From positions 1-19,563 of the forward strand of contig CAZYER010000029.1 of assembly GCA_964646525.1 (NCBI GenBank): 19,563 nt of DNA, in the 5' to 3' direction. Within the stretch, counting starts at the first letter, position 1. The number at the start of each line of letters is the position of its first letter. The notes below the pieces were generated by a model. That model was not told the DNA's origin and searched no databases. It saw only the letters and a program-made list of their open reading frames with translations. The DNA is from GCA-002282575 sp964646525 (GTDB lineage: Bacteria > Pseudomonadota > Gammaproteobacteria > Thiomicrospirales > Thiomicrospiraceae). Made by a program: the position numbers and the translations under genes. Shown here piece by piece: positions 7,071 through 14,988 of the stretch.

Positions 7071-7883
7071 CTATAAAAAATACCAAAGCACAAAACAACC
7101 AAACACAATACGATACCAAGCAAAAGGCACAAAGGTGTGACTCGCCACATAACGCAATAAGGCTTTAACGGCAATCATGGCGGCAATAAACGACATGATA
7201 AAGCCAAGCGCAAACATCGGCAAATCGGCAAGACTAAATAAGTGCCAATTTTTATAGACATCATAAGTGGTTGCCGCCATCATCGTCGGAATGGCAAGAA
7301 AAAATGAAAACTCCGTTGCTGCCGTGCGCGACAAGCCAAAAATCATGCCACCCATAATGGTCGCACCCGAACGCGATGTACCCGGAATTAACGCAAATGA
7401 CTGAGCGGTACCGACTTTTAACGCATCTTTCCATGTCATGTCATCGACGGTTTGAATGCGTGGCGGCACTTTGGTCATGCGTTTTTCGACCAGCAGAATA
7501 ATAATACCACCGATAATTAAGGCGACCGCGACGATAACCGGACTCCACAAGTATTCTTTAATGGCGCTGTGAAAAATTAAGCCCAACACAGCCGCTGGCA
7601 TAAAAGCAATCATTAAATTGGTGGTAAATCGCCAAGCCGCCGACTCGCGTCTGACCAGTCCAGTAGTGACGTCGGTGACTTTTTGACGATAGGCCCACAT
7701 CACCGCCAACACCGCTGCCAGCTGAATGGCAATTTCAAACACCTTGCCTTTCTCGTTATTAAAATCGAGCATATCGCCGATGATAATGAGATGACCGGTA
7801 CTGGAAATGGGCAAAAACTCGGTTAAGCCTTCGATAATACCGAGTAAAGCCGCTTTTAATAATAAAACAATATCCAATTCCAC
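7071..7883 (-). CDS. uppP: Undecaprenyl-diphosphatase
   Basis: Inner-membrane enzyme that dephosphorylates undecaprenyl diphosphate to recycle the lipid carrier for peptidoglycan and other envelope glycans; overexpression is known to give bacitracin resistance. The 270-residue length is typical. The two family motifs are present: EGLTEFLPISSTGHL near residues 18-32 and PGTSRSGATIMGG near 169-181, within a protein of about eight hydrophobic spans. The start codon is GTG at 7883-7881 (MELDIVLLL), a single base after the stop of the upstream UPF0149 gene. It is followed closely by the DUF4156 lipoprotein gene. Confidence 0.96.
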   Translation of the reverse strand: MELDIVLLLKAALLGIIEGLTEFLPISSTGHLIIIGDMLDFNNEKGKVFEIAIQLAAVLAVMWAYRQKVTDVTTGLVRRESAAWRFTTNLMIAFMPAAVLGLIFHSAIKEYLWSPVIVAVALIIGGIIILLVEKRMTKVPPRIQTVDDMTWKDALKVGTAQSFALIPGTSRSGATIMGGMIFGLSRTAATEFSFFLAIPTMMAATTYDVYKNWHLFSLADLPMFALGFIMSFIAAMIAVKALLRYVASHTFVPFAWYRIVFGCFVLWYFL

Positions 7884-7884
7884 G

Positions 7885-8640
7885 TTAACGCACTCTGTTT
7901 ACTGGTTTGGTTGACGCTTTAACGCTGGCTTTTTCTGACAAGAGTGTCGCTTGCAACCCATTAACGGCGAAGTGGATTAAGGCTAGGTTGTCTGCTGGCT
8001 CTTCCAATAGCTCACTCACTTCTGCACGCATTAACTCGACTAATTCAGCGCGACGTTCAAACAGCTCATGATCACCTTCATCCGCATCGTCTGTCAAACA
8101 AAGCTCACCCTGTTCATCACTGTCTTTCAACGCATAAAGGACGTGCATTTCAGCCCAAGCACCATCATCCATACGGCTGCCCCAACCTTCTTCCTGACGC
8201 TCAAAACCCAACACGAAGCCAGCACACCAAGCCGAAACCACGGGCAGGTCTTCGTCATTGTATGAAACCAAGGGTTGAAAATCTTCAATATTCGCTTTTC
8301 GTAAGCCATGCACCACGCTATTAAAGTGGCGAATCAACAAATTGCGGATGGTCTGAGTCATCTCTTTTGTCTTAAAACTCGCATCACCCATCACCATTGG
8401 CATCCACTCACCAATCGCTGTCGACTTAGGACTGAGTGCCAAAGCTGCAAAGAACCCATCAACGGCATCAAGCGATAAGGGCAAGCGCGACTCAGACTCA
8501 TCCGCTGACAAAGAAGCCAGTAGTTGATCTAGACTAGCGTCTAGCACTTCCAATTCATCATCAGTTAAGGGGTTCACAGCGACTTTAACCGCTTTGGGTT
8601 TAATGAAGCTTTGCTTTGGCTGTGCATGGTTAGTTGGCAT
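7885..8640 (-). CDS. UPF0149 (YgfB/YecA) family protein without SEC-C tail
   Basis: A 251-residue acidic protein of the UPF0149 family, whose function is poorly defined. Family features are the segment LSLDAVDGFFAALALSP, the run RHFNSVVHGLR and AWCAGFVLGFE. The ATG at 8640 (MPTNHAQPK) is chosen because an AAGG ribosome site lies nine bases before it and it begins 20 bases after the upstream stop. A longer frame to 8694 would overlap the upstream gene. It is a diverged paralogue of the preceding gene (same ADGFF/VDGFFxALAL, RHFN and WCxGF blocks) but lacks the zinc-binding tail. Its last codon lies one base before the uppP GTG. Confidence 0.85.
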   Translation of the reverse strand: MPTNHAQPKQSFIKPKAVKVAVNPLTDDELEVLDASLDQLLASLSADESESRLPLSLDAVDGFFAALALSPKSTAIGEWMPMVMGDASFKTKEMTQTIRNLLIRHFNSVVHGLRKANIEDFQPLVSYNDEDLPVVSAWCAGFVLGFERQEEGWGSRMDDGAWAEMHVLYALKDSDEQGELCLTDDADEGDHELFERRAELVELMRAEVSELLEEPADNLALIHFAVNGLQATLLSEKASVKASTKPVNRVR

Positions 8641-8660
8641 AGTCGCTGACCTTATCCGTG

Positions 8661-9398
8661 TTAGTGTAATTGTCGATCGCTGCCACCACAGCAATCAGTA
8701 AAAGCTTTGCCACTGCCACAAGGGCAGCCTTCAGTGACAGATTCAGGATGCAATAACTGATCACGCAGACTCATGACACAGACTTCTAACAGCTGTTCCC
8801 AGTGGGCATTGGGATCAAACTTAGCACGATAAGCATCTAGGGCATCGAAAGCAGCAGCACGCATTTGACGCGCTAACTGCGCGGCTTCATCATTCTCTTC
8901 TTCACCATCGACAACCGCGTAAAAACTGGCATCGACATCAGGTGGTAGTAGCGTAGACATACCCACCAATAACTCCAGCGTTAACGCATCTACTTCGCGT
9001 GGCATCGCTAACTGCCATGAGTCTTGTGCGATGTTCACCCCAGCAATAAAACCATGACACCAATCAGCAACCCAGGGCTTTTCATTATCTGCTTGATACA
9101 AAAACACTGGCTCAAATTCGGGAGGTTGTTGCTGACGAATGACGTGTTGCACACGATTAAAATGACGCATGAGTAAAGACAACAAACGTTGCTCTATCTT
9201 AGGGTCGGCAACATCTAATTCTTCAGCCAATACCCAGCTGAGCCATTCGGTCGAACAGACCGCTTGCGGCGCAAGAGCTAAAGCGGTAAAAAAACCATCC
9301 GCCATCGACAAAGACATGCCCTCTTCGGTGTTAAGCTGAATTTGCCCCATGGTTTCTGCCAACCATTCGAGTTCGGCTTCGCTCAACGGCTTAATCAT
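8661..9398 (-). CDS. UPF0149 (YecA-like) protein with C-terminal SEC-C zinc motif
   Basis: A UPF0149-family protein with a C-terminal SEC-C motif, CPCGSGKAFTDCCGG, like the zinc-binding tail of SecA and of E. coli YecA. The N-terminal domain shows LSMADGFFTALALAP, LLMRHFNRVQHV and VADWCHGFIAGV. A role as a zinc-dependent adaptor, perhaps in the SecA/ribosome context, is a family-level guess. The start at 9398 (MIKPLSEAELEW, 245 residues) makes an ATGA overlap with the tsaC stop; an ATG at 9410 would add four residues (MGAS) and increase the overlap. Upstream of 9398 is GGGTG at a reasonable distance. The paralogue lies 20 bases downstream. Confidence 0.87.
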   Translation of the reverse strand: MIKPLSEAELEWLAETMGQIQLNTEEGMSLSMADGFFTALALAPQAVCSTEWLSWVLAEELDVADPKIEQRLLSLLMRHFNRVQHVIRQQQPPEFEPVFLYQADNEKPWVADWCHGFIAGVNIAQDSWQLAMPREVDALTLELLVGMSTLLPPDVDASFYAVVDGEEENDEAAQLARQMRAAAFDALDAYRAKFDPNAHWEQLLEVCVMSLRDQLLHPESVTEGCPCGSGKAFTDCCGGSDRQLH

Positions 9399-9946
9399 CG
9401 ACGCACCCATTCACCCGTGCGCAAATCACGAATCGACGTGGGGCGCTCCAATCCACCCAGCTCGCCTTGCATCACACCAGCAAAGCCTTCAGCTTGAAAA
9501 GTTTGCTCCGCTGCCAAGGCATCACGCAAAGGGGGTTGACCATGCAAATTGGCACTGGTCGAAACCAGCGCACCGCCAAAAGCATCACACAACGCCCGAC
9601 TGGGAACATGGTCGGTAATACGCACCGCAATCGAATCTCGCCCACCCGTCAGCCAATCAGGAGTGGTCTTAGCCGCAGGCACAATCCAAGTATGCGGACC
9701 TGGCCAAGTTGAATCTAGCTGTTGATGTTGCTCTTCGCTTAGCGGTGCAACATAAGGCGCTAACTGTTGCCAGTCACTGGCAATTAAAATCAGACCCATC
9801 GCCGCTGGACGTTGTTTCAACTGCCAGATTCGCGCCACGGCTGCTTCATTCATTGGGTCACAACCCAAGCCATAAACCGCTTCGGTCGGATAAGCAATGA
9901 CCATCCCTGCACGGAGCGCTTGAGCCGCTTGATCAATTAATAACAT
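9395..9946 (-). CDS. tsaC: Threonylcarbamoyl-AMP synthase
   Basis: Makes threonylcarbamoyl-AMP from threonine, bicarbonate and ATP for the t6A37 modification of ANN-decoding tRNAs. At 183 residues it is the short TsaC form, not the long Sua5 form. Visible YrdC-fold motifs are IAYPTEAVYGLGCDP near residues 17-31, LKQRP near 43-47 and ALVSTSANLHGQPP near 126-139. The ATG at 9946 has GAGG upstream at a good distance. It leads a packed operon running through two UPF0149 genes and uppP to hemF. A tsaC-hemF association near the origin is also known in Pseudomonas. Confidence 0.95.
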   Translation of the reverse strand: MLLIDQAAQALRAGMVIAYPTEAVYGLGCDPMNEAAVARIWQLKQRPAAMGLILIASDWQQLAPYVAPLSEEQHQQLDSTWPGPHTWIVPAAKTTPDWLTGGRDSIAVRITDHVPSRALCDAFGGALVSTSANLHGQPPLRDALAAEQTFQAEGFAGVMQGELGGLERPTSIRDLRTGEWVRR

Positions 9947-10044
9947 TAGGCAACCTCTAACAATCCTTACGGGAAGGGGTGAATGAAAAACACATATAAC
10001 TCATTAACTAATCCCTTCCACCAGAAATAAAACAAACACGGGAG

Positions 10045-10077
10045 TGCTAAAAACTAAACAAATTTGGGTTTTTAGCA
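10045..10077. repeat. 10-bp inverted repeat between thrB and tsaC
   Basis: TGCTAAAAAC (10045-10054) and GTTTTTAGCA (10068-10077) form a perfect 10-bp stem with a 13-base loop, eight bases past the thrB stop. The stem is AT-rich with an A-run on one side and a T-run on the other, and it is not followed by a clear U-tract beyond the stem. It is therefore a weak or atypical terminator, usable in principle from either side, or a protein-binding palindrome. The rest of 9947-10084 shows no convincing promoter. Confidence 0.5.
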
Positions 10078-10084
10078 GTACTCA

Positions 10085-11026
10085 TTAGCCAACTAACTCG
10101 GGACACTGCTGTTGCAAATGCAACAATAACTGACGAAACACCGCTGGGTCTTTGGTTTGTGTCAACTCGCCTTCGCGCGGTAGCAGTTGATCATGCAAAC
10201 GCGACAAGAAGAAACGTAAGGCAGCACGACGCACCATCATCGGCCAGGCACTGCGCTCGGCATCTGTCCAAGCACGCACACGCGCATAACCAGACAAGAA
10301 AGCCACTACGCGCTCGGCATCCAACCCATGATCGGACTGACGACACCAATCATTCATTGTCACCGCCACGTCATACAGCCAAGCACCATCACAAGCATAA
10401 TAAAGATCAATAATGCCCGTCAGTAGCTCACCATCAAATAAGGCATTATCTAAGAATAAATCGGCATGAATCACACCTTTAGGCAAGCTGGCGACATTAA
10501 CCGCTTGTTGAGTACTGAGTTCCGCATCAATGAATGCCAAGGTATCCGCATCTGCCAACGAAGCGACTTTAACGCGCATTGATTGCATCCAATCCAGATC
10601 ACGATCATTCGTGCGTTGCTGTGCAAAACCACGTCCACCTAAGTGAAACTGTGCCAAAGCCTGACCCATCACCGAACAATGATCCACCGTCGCCACTTCC
10701 ACCGACTTACCACGCAAACGCTGCACTAAGGAGGCGGGTTTACCGCACAACAAGCGCAAATACTGACCATCTTTACCCGCCAAGGGATGAGCGGTGGGAA
10801 CACCCACTTCTGATAGCCAAGCCATCAGCTTCAAAAAATAATCCAAGGTTTCAATCGAATGTTGCTCGAATAACGTCAGCACATAGCGACCACAGCTGGT
10901 ATCGACAAAATAGTTGGTATTTTCAATACCGGCACTAATGCCCTCAAAAGCAATCAACTCACCCGCATCGAACTGAGTCAAATAATCGCGCAACTGCGCT
11001 TCCGTGACGGTGGTATAAACAGACAT
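10085..11026 (-). CDS. thrB: Homoserine kinase, APH-fold (Pseudomonas-type ThrB)
   Basis: Phosphorylates homoserine to O-phosphohomoserine in threonine synthesis. This is the aminoglycoside-phosphotransferase-fold version found in Pseudomonas, not the GHMP-kinase ThrB of E. coli. Evidence is the start MSVYTTVTEAQLRDYL, the segment GISAGIENTNYFV, the catalytic GVIHADLFLDNALFDG (HxD loop with the following N) and GIIDLYYACDG, where the metal-binding Asp lies and relatives usually read IIDFYFA. I chose the ATG at 11026 because it matches the family start, giving 313 residues; an ATG at 11035 would add three. Neither has a strong ribosome site. It is separated from mnmE by about 110 bases and probably has its own promoter. 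Confidence 0.93.
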   Translation of the reverse strand: MSVYTTVTEAQLRDYLTQFDAGELIAFEGISAGIENTNYFVDTSCGRYVLTLFEQHSIETLDYFLKLMAWLSEVGVPTAHPLAGKDGQYLRLLCGKPASLVQRLRGKSVEVATVDHCSVMGQALAQFHLGGRGFAQQRTNDRDLDWMQSMRVKVASLADADTLAFIDAELSTQQAVNVASLPKGVIHADLFLDNALFDGELLTGIIDLYYACDGAWLYDVAVTMNDWCRQSDHGLDAERVVAFLSGYARVRAWTDAERSAWPMMVRRAALRFFLSRLHDQLLPREGELTQTKDPAVFRQLLLHLQQQCPELVG

Positions 11027-11137
11027 AGCGTGCATTCAAATTAAATGAAAAATTAGGTTAATTTTAGCACAGCCAAACACTGGGATGCAGGCTTTTAACC
11101 GATTAGCTGCCTTAATAAAAAAGAGGCTATGAGGGGA

Positions 11138-12484
11138 TCACTTACCAATACAAAACTCACCAAAAATGCGCCCGAGCAAATCATCGGCACGGAAAGCGCC
11201 CGTAATTTCAGCCAAGGCTTCTTGCACCACGCGTAGCTCTTCCGCCAGCAATTCACCCGCATTGGCTTGCGTCAGTTGTACATAACCGCTATCCAATGCC
11301 GATTTAGCCCGTACCAGCGCATCACAATGCCGCGCTCTGGCTAAAATGACCCCTTCACCTAGGTTGTGCATTCCCAACACATCCAACAAATGATCTCGCA
11401 AAGCATCCAGCCCATCTCCCGTCTTAACCGACAAATAAACCGAGGTTTCGCCATCTTCATCTTGACGCACATCAGCATGACCGCCCACCGCATCTTGCTT
11501 ATTCCACACCAAGGTAACGGGGAGTTGTGGCGGCAACTTAGCTCGCAACTGGGAATCGGCTTCAGTCCAACCTTTACGACTGTCTACCAAATAGAGCGCG
11601 TAATCGGCTTGCGCAATCGCTTGCCATGCGCGTTCAATGCCAATACGCTCGACGGGATCATCGGTATCACGCAAGCCAGCGGTATCAACAATCTGAATCG
11701 GCAAGCCATGAATGACGATTTCCTCGCGCAACACGTCGCGCGTCGTGCCGGCAATGTCGGTGACAATGGCGGTTTCTTGACGAGTTAGCGCGTTCAATAA
11801 ACTTGATTTACCGGCATTCGGTTGACCCGCAATGACCAAACTAATGCCGTCGCGCAAGCGCGCTCCTTGCTGTGCTTTCGCGCTCAAACTGGCTAATTCG
11901 GCTTGAATGGCAACCAACCGCGACAAAACCACACCGTCACCGAGAAAGTCGATTTCCTCTTCTGGGAAATCAATCGCGGCTTCCACATATAACCGCAGAT
12001 GAATGACCGACTCCACTAGCCGATGCACTTCTTGAGAGAAATGCCCCGACAAGGACGACAAGGCGCTTTTAGCGGCAATATCCGAGGTAGCAGCGATTAA
12101 ATCAGCAACGGCTTCAGCTTGAGCCAAATCCAACTTATCATTCAGAAAAGCGCGTTCGGAAAACTCTCCCGGTCGAGCCAACCGCGCACCCAATTCGCAC
12201 ACGCGCGCCAACAACCACTGCATCACCACAGGACCACCATGACCCTGCAATTCCAGCACATCTTCGCCAGTAAAGGAATGCGGATTGGGGAAAAACAACG
12301 CAATGCCCACATCCAAAGGTTGACCATCTGCTGCTAAAAATGGGGCATGATGCGCATAACGGGGTTTCGGCATAAAGCCCAGTATCGCCTGCGCGATAGC
12401 AGCAACCCCATCACCCGATACACGCACAATACCGACTCCCCCTCGACCGGGTGGTGTCGCAACAGCTGCAATGGTTTCTGCCAT
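11138..12484 (-). CDS. mnmE: tRNA uridine-5-carboxymethylaminomethyl modification GTPase
   Basis: With MnmG it installs the cmnm5 group on U34 of certain tRNAs in a GTP- and potassium-dependent reaction. Domain order is clear: the folate-binding N-terminal domain (TPPGRGGVGIVRVSG at 10-24), the helical domain, the G domain with G1 GQPNAGKSS (220-228), G2 GTTRD (246-250), G3 DTAGLRDT (267-274) and G4 NKQD (328-331), and the C-terminal FGEFCIGK with the catalytic cysteine. The ATG at 12484 (MAETIAAVAT, 448 residues) is preferred over 12502 because an AAGGA site precedes it and the six extra residues are not a family feature. It lies downstream of yidC, beyond a hairpin. Confidence 0.97.
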   Translation of the reverse strand: MAETIAAVATPPGRGGVGIVRVSGDGVAAIAQAILGFMPKPRYAHHAPFLAADGQPLDVGIALFFPNPHSFTGEDVLELQGHGGPVVMQWLLARVCELGARLARPGEFSERAFLNDKLDLAQAEAVADLIAATSDIAAKSALSSLSGHFSQEVHRLVESVIHLRLYVEAAIDFPEEEIDFLGDGVVLSRLVAIQAELASLSAKAQQGARLRDGISLVIAGQPNAGKSSLLNALTRQETAIVTDIAGTTRDVLREEIVIHGLPIQIVDTAGLRDTDDPVERIGIERAWQAIAQADYALYLVDSRKGWTEADSQLRAKLPPQLPVTLVWNKQDAVGGHADVRQDEDGETSVYLSVKTGDGLDALRDHLLDVLGMHNLGEGVILARARHCDALVRAKSALDSGYVQLTQANAGELLAEELRVVQEALAEITGAFRADDLLGRIFGEFCIGK

Positions 12485-12526
12485 AGTGGTTATCCTTTTC
12501 ATTCTTTTGCAACAAACAGGGGTTAA

Positions 12527-12555
12527 AAAAATAGCGGCTGTGCGCCGCTATTTTT
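12527..12555 (-). terminator. Rho-independent terminator after yidC (bidirectional shape)
   Basis: AAAAATAGCGGC (12527-12538) pairs perfectly with GCCGCTATTTTT (12544-12555) across a five-base loop, giving a GC-core stem with A and T runs on both sides. On the minus strand it lies 41 bases past the yidC stop and is followed by a T-run. mnmE starts only 43 bases beyond it, which leaves little room for a separate promoter, so partial read-through is likely. Confidence 0.75.
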
Positions 12556-12595
12556 CATTTCAGCTTTCGCTGCACTCAAGCCTCACTCACATACC

Positions 12596-14272
12596 TTAAG
12601 CCTTGTGATGCGCTTCTGGCTTATCCATCGCCTCGATTTTACGCGTAATATGCCATTGTTGCAAAATCGACAAGCCATTATTAACGACCCAGTAAAGCAC
12701 CAAGCCAGATGGCATAAACAAGAAGGTCACCGTAAACACATAAGGTAAAAACTTCATGATTTTTTCTTGCATTGGATCCGTTGGTGGTGGATTCAACTTT
12801 TGTTGAATGACCATGGTCACCCCCATCAGAATGGGTAGGATGAAGAAAGGATCATACTGAGATAAATCATCCAACCACATAAATGGCGTCATGCGCAATT
12901 CAACGGCTTCTAGCAGCACCCAATAGAGCGCCAAGAACACTGGAATTTGAATTAAGATCGGTAAACAACCACCGAGCGGGTTAATTTTTTCGGTCTTATA
13001 CAGCTCCATCATTTTCTGTTGGAACATCATTTTGTCGTGACCGTAATTGTCTTTCAAGTGTTGCAAACGAGGCGCCAGCTTACGCAAATTCGCCATCGAC
13101 TTATAGCCCGCTTCCGACAACTTGTAAAACACCGCTTTCAGCAAAATGGTGAGCAAAATAATCGCCCAGCCCCAGCTCCATAGCCCTGAAAAAGGTTCCA
13201 CCCAACTGCTCAAATGCTCCAACAACCAGAACATGGGTTGCGCCATAAACGCCAGCACACCATAATCGACCGTTAGCTCTAAGCCTGGTGCCAAGGCTTC
13301 TAAATCACCCTGCAATTTAGGACCCGCATACAACTGCACCATGCTGGTTGCACTAGCACCAGCAGCAACCATCATGGCAGGCGCAATCATACCTAAGGCA
13401 TAGCGCTCACTTTCCAATACTTTAGAATAATAATGCATCGACTCCTGAGCGTTAGGTACGAAGGCCGCCAAGAAGTAATGCTGCATCATGGTCAACCAAC
13501 CACCTACTGCTTCGCGGCTCAGAGGTTGTTTTTTCATGTCATCAAAATCGATTTTATCGAACTTATTGACCGGATCATAAACCGCACCACCCGTATAGGT
13601 TGGCAACCAAAAGCTCGAAGTTGGATCATAGGTATTACGCACCAACTGGTAGTAAGGCGCTGCCTGCCAAGCCTGCTCAGTCGCATTCGTCACCGCGTAT
13701 TCAACACCAACAGTATAACTGCCACGTTTGAAAACATAAGTTTTAACGACCTTAACGCCATCTTTTTCCCAAGTCATCGGCACGCGCAACTCATCCGCAC
13801 CCTCAGCCAAAGCAAACTCAGTTTTGGCGACACTAAACACTTCATGGTGATTCGGCGCAATCGAGGCGCCTTGCGCCGAAAAGCCTGTTTGCGCTAAAAA
13901 CAGATAAGGCGACTTGTCGGACATGAGGGTAAAAGGCGCGTCATCACTACGAGAAACATGATATTCTGGCAAGCTCGCAAAGCGTAAATCGCCACCTTTG
14001 GTATCCAACTGAATATTCAACACATCGGTGGTGACCGTAACGCGTTGGATGCTTGGCTGAGAAACCGCCGTAGTTGGTACATCACCTGCCGAAGCCGTCA
14101 GGGAAACAGGCGCTTGCGGCACATCACCCGCTGTCGTTGGTGTTGTTACCGACTGACTCGCAACTGGCTGAACTGGTTGCTGCTTCTGTGCAACAAAATA
14201 AGTCCACTCGGTATAGAGCATAAACAGAGTGAAAATAAGGGCTATCCACCAAAGGGCGCGAAAATTGGTCAT
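12596..14272 (-). CDS. yidC: Membrane protein insertase YidC/Oxa1
   Basis: Inserts and folds inner-membrane proteins, alone or with SecYEG. The 558-residue protein has the gammaproteobacterial layout: an N-terminal span (residues 6-21, ALWWIALIFTLFML), a low-complexity Q/P/T-rich linker, a large periplasmic domain up to about residue 340, and the Oxa1 core with further spans. The core contains AGYKSMANLRKLAPRLQHLK and NPLGGCLPILIQIPVFLALY, and ends with a basic HHK tail. Its ATG (14272-14270) overlaps the rnpA stop (ATGA), so translation is probably coupled. The small yidD gene that usually lies between rnpA and yidC is absent. Confidence 0.97.
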   Translation of the reverse strand: MTNFRALWWIALIFTLFMLYTEWTYFVAQKQQPVQPVASQSVTTPTTAGDVPQAPVSLTASAGDVPTTAVSQPSIQRVTVTTDVLNIQLDTKGGDLRFASLPEYHVSRSDDAPFTLMSDKSPYLFLAQTGFSAQGASIAPNHHEVFSVAKTEFALAEGADELRVPMTWEKDGVKVVKTYVFKRGSYTVGVEYAVTNATEQAWQAAPYYQLVRNTYDPTSSFWLPTYTGGAVYDPVNKFDKIDFDDMKKQPLSREAVGGWLTMMQHYFLAAFVPNAQESMHYYSKVLESERYALGMIAPAMMVAAGASATSMVQLYAGPKLQGDLEALAPGLELTVDYGVLAFMAQPMFWLLEHLSSWVEPFSGLWSWGWAIILLTILLKAVFYKLSEAGYKSMANLRKLAPRLQHLKDNYGHDKMMFQQKMMELYKTEKINPLGGCLPILIQIPVFLALYWVLLEAVELRMTPFMWLDDLSQYDPFFILPILMGVTMVIQQKLNPPPTDPMQEKIMKFLPYVFTVTFLFMPSGLVLYWVVNNGLSILQQWHITRKIEAMDKPEAHHKA

Positions 14273-14742
14273 GATGCTGTCCTGTGCGAAGAATTCTCTG
14301 TGGCTATTAAGGGTTGATGAGTCTGTGTAGATGAAGGTACATTTCTTGACTGAGACTTAGGCAAAAAGTAATTGAATAATTTGGTCAGTTGCGCAACGAG
14401 TGTCGCATTGTCCGCAGTTTCAGCCGCTTTGCCTGCCATAACGATCAGGCTCACACCCGATAGCTGCCCATGCATTTGTCGGAAAGTTTCACGCGCAAGG
14501 CGTTTAAGTCGATTGCGTTCGTGAGCACGACGCAAGGTTTTCTTAGCAATGGCTAACCCTAACTGGGCTTGTGGCTGCTGATGACGCCAACCGTAAACGG
14601 TCCAATGCGGATTACCAATGCGCTTAGCATGGTCAAAAACTTGTTTGTAGTCTTTGCCTGTCAGTAAGCGCTTGTCACGAGAAAACCCAAAAGGCTTTTC
14701 CCGTGCAGACTGTAGCCGACCGAGTGACTCCGACGGCTGCAT
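14269..14742 (-). CDS. rnpA: Ribonuclease P protein component
   Basis: Protein subunit of RNase P, which matures the 5' ends of tRNAs together with the RNA subunit. The RNR signature is present in RRAHERNRLKRLARETFR, preceded by QLGLAIAKKTL; FSRDKRLLTGKDYKQVFDH is the typical substrate-leader-binding start. At 157 residues it is longer than the usual 110-130, because of about 18 extra N-terminal residues before the conserved GFSRDKRLL and a Ser/Thr-rich C-terminal tail of about 30. The C-terminal tail spans the space where yidD begins in other genomes. It starts 19 bases after rpmH, and its stop overlaps yidC. Confidence 0.95.
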   Translation of the reverse strand: MQPSESLGRLQSAREKPFGFSRDKRLLTGKDYKQVFDHAKRIGNPHWTVYGWRHQQPQAQLGLAIAKKTLRRAHERNRLKRLARETFRQMHGQLSGVSLIVMAGKAAETADNATLVAQLTKLFNYFLPKSQSRNVPSSTQTHQPLIATENSSHRTAS

Positions 14743-14761
14743 AGCAAAAAAGCAAGCCTAA

Positions 14762-14899
14762 TTAAACAGTCGTTAAACGTTTGCGACCTTGCGCACGACG
14801 GTTAGCTAAAACTTTACGACCACCTTTAGTTGCCATACGAGCACGGAAACCGTGGTTACGAGCGCGCTTCAACACGCTAGGTTGGAATGTACGCTTCAT
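14762..14899 (-). CDS. rpmH: 50S ribosomal protein L34
   Basis: Encodes the 45-residue L34 protein of the large ribosomal subunit: MKRTFQPSVLKRARNHGFRA and on to RKRLTTV. Length and sequence match the family closely, with the basic RKVLANRRAQGRKRL end. The ATG at 14899 has a strong AGGAG site upstream. It is the first gene of the rpmH-rnpA-yidC-mnmE run, with a well-formed promoter 41 bases upstream of the ATG. Confidence 0.98.
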   Translation of the reverse strand: MKRTFQPSVLKRARNHGFRARMATKGGRKVLANRRAQGRKRLTTV

Positions 14900-14939
14900 G
14901 GTCTACTCCTAAAAAATTACTGGAAATTCAAAACAGAGC

Positions 14940-14968
14940 ATTTTATTATGTTAAGACAAGTAACGCAA
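14940..14968 (-). promoter_or_regulatory. Sigma-70 promoter for rpmH
   Basis: Read on the minus strand, TTGCGT (14968-14963) and TAAAAT (14945-14940) are separated by exactly 17 bases, matching four and five of six consensus positions. The -10 lies 41 bases upstream of the rpmH ATG. It sits in the 89-base space between rpmH and the divergent permease gene and should drive rpmH-rnpA-yidC. Confidence 0.65.
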
Positions 14969-14988
14969 GCATTAATAAGGAAAAACAT

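Noticed and set aside
6983..7174. 63-residue minus-strand frame with hydrophobic stretches over the uppP end and lipoprotein start
   Set aside because: It overlaps two well-supported genes in another frame; the hydrophobicity is a shadow of the uppP membrane codons and there is no family match.
9969..10019. GGAAGGG...CCCTTCC inverted pair upstream of tsaC
   Set aside because: Only seven pairs across a loop of nearly 40 bases; too weak to call a structure.
10159..10938. Plus-strand open frames of 84 and 119 residues inside thrB
   Set aside because: They are antisense to a clear homoserine kinase and their His/Pro/Thr-rich composition is that of reverse-strand codons.
13433..13897. 154-residue plus-strand frame within yidC
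   Set aside because: Antisense shadow of a strongly conserved gene, with no ribosome site or recognisable domain.
14887..14988. Extended start for the permease adding 34 residues
   Set aside because: It would begin inside rpmH on the opposite strand and lacks a ribosome site; the ATG at 14989 has one and gives the family N-terminus.
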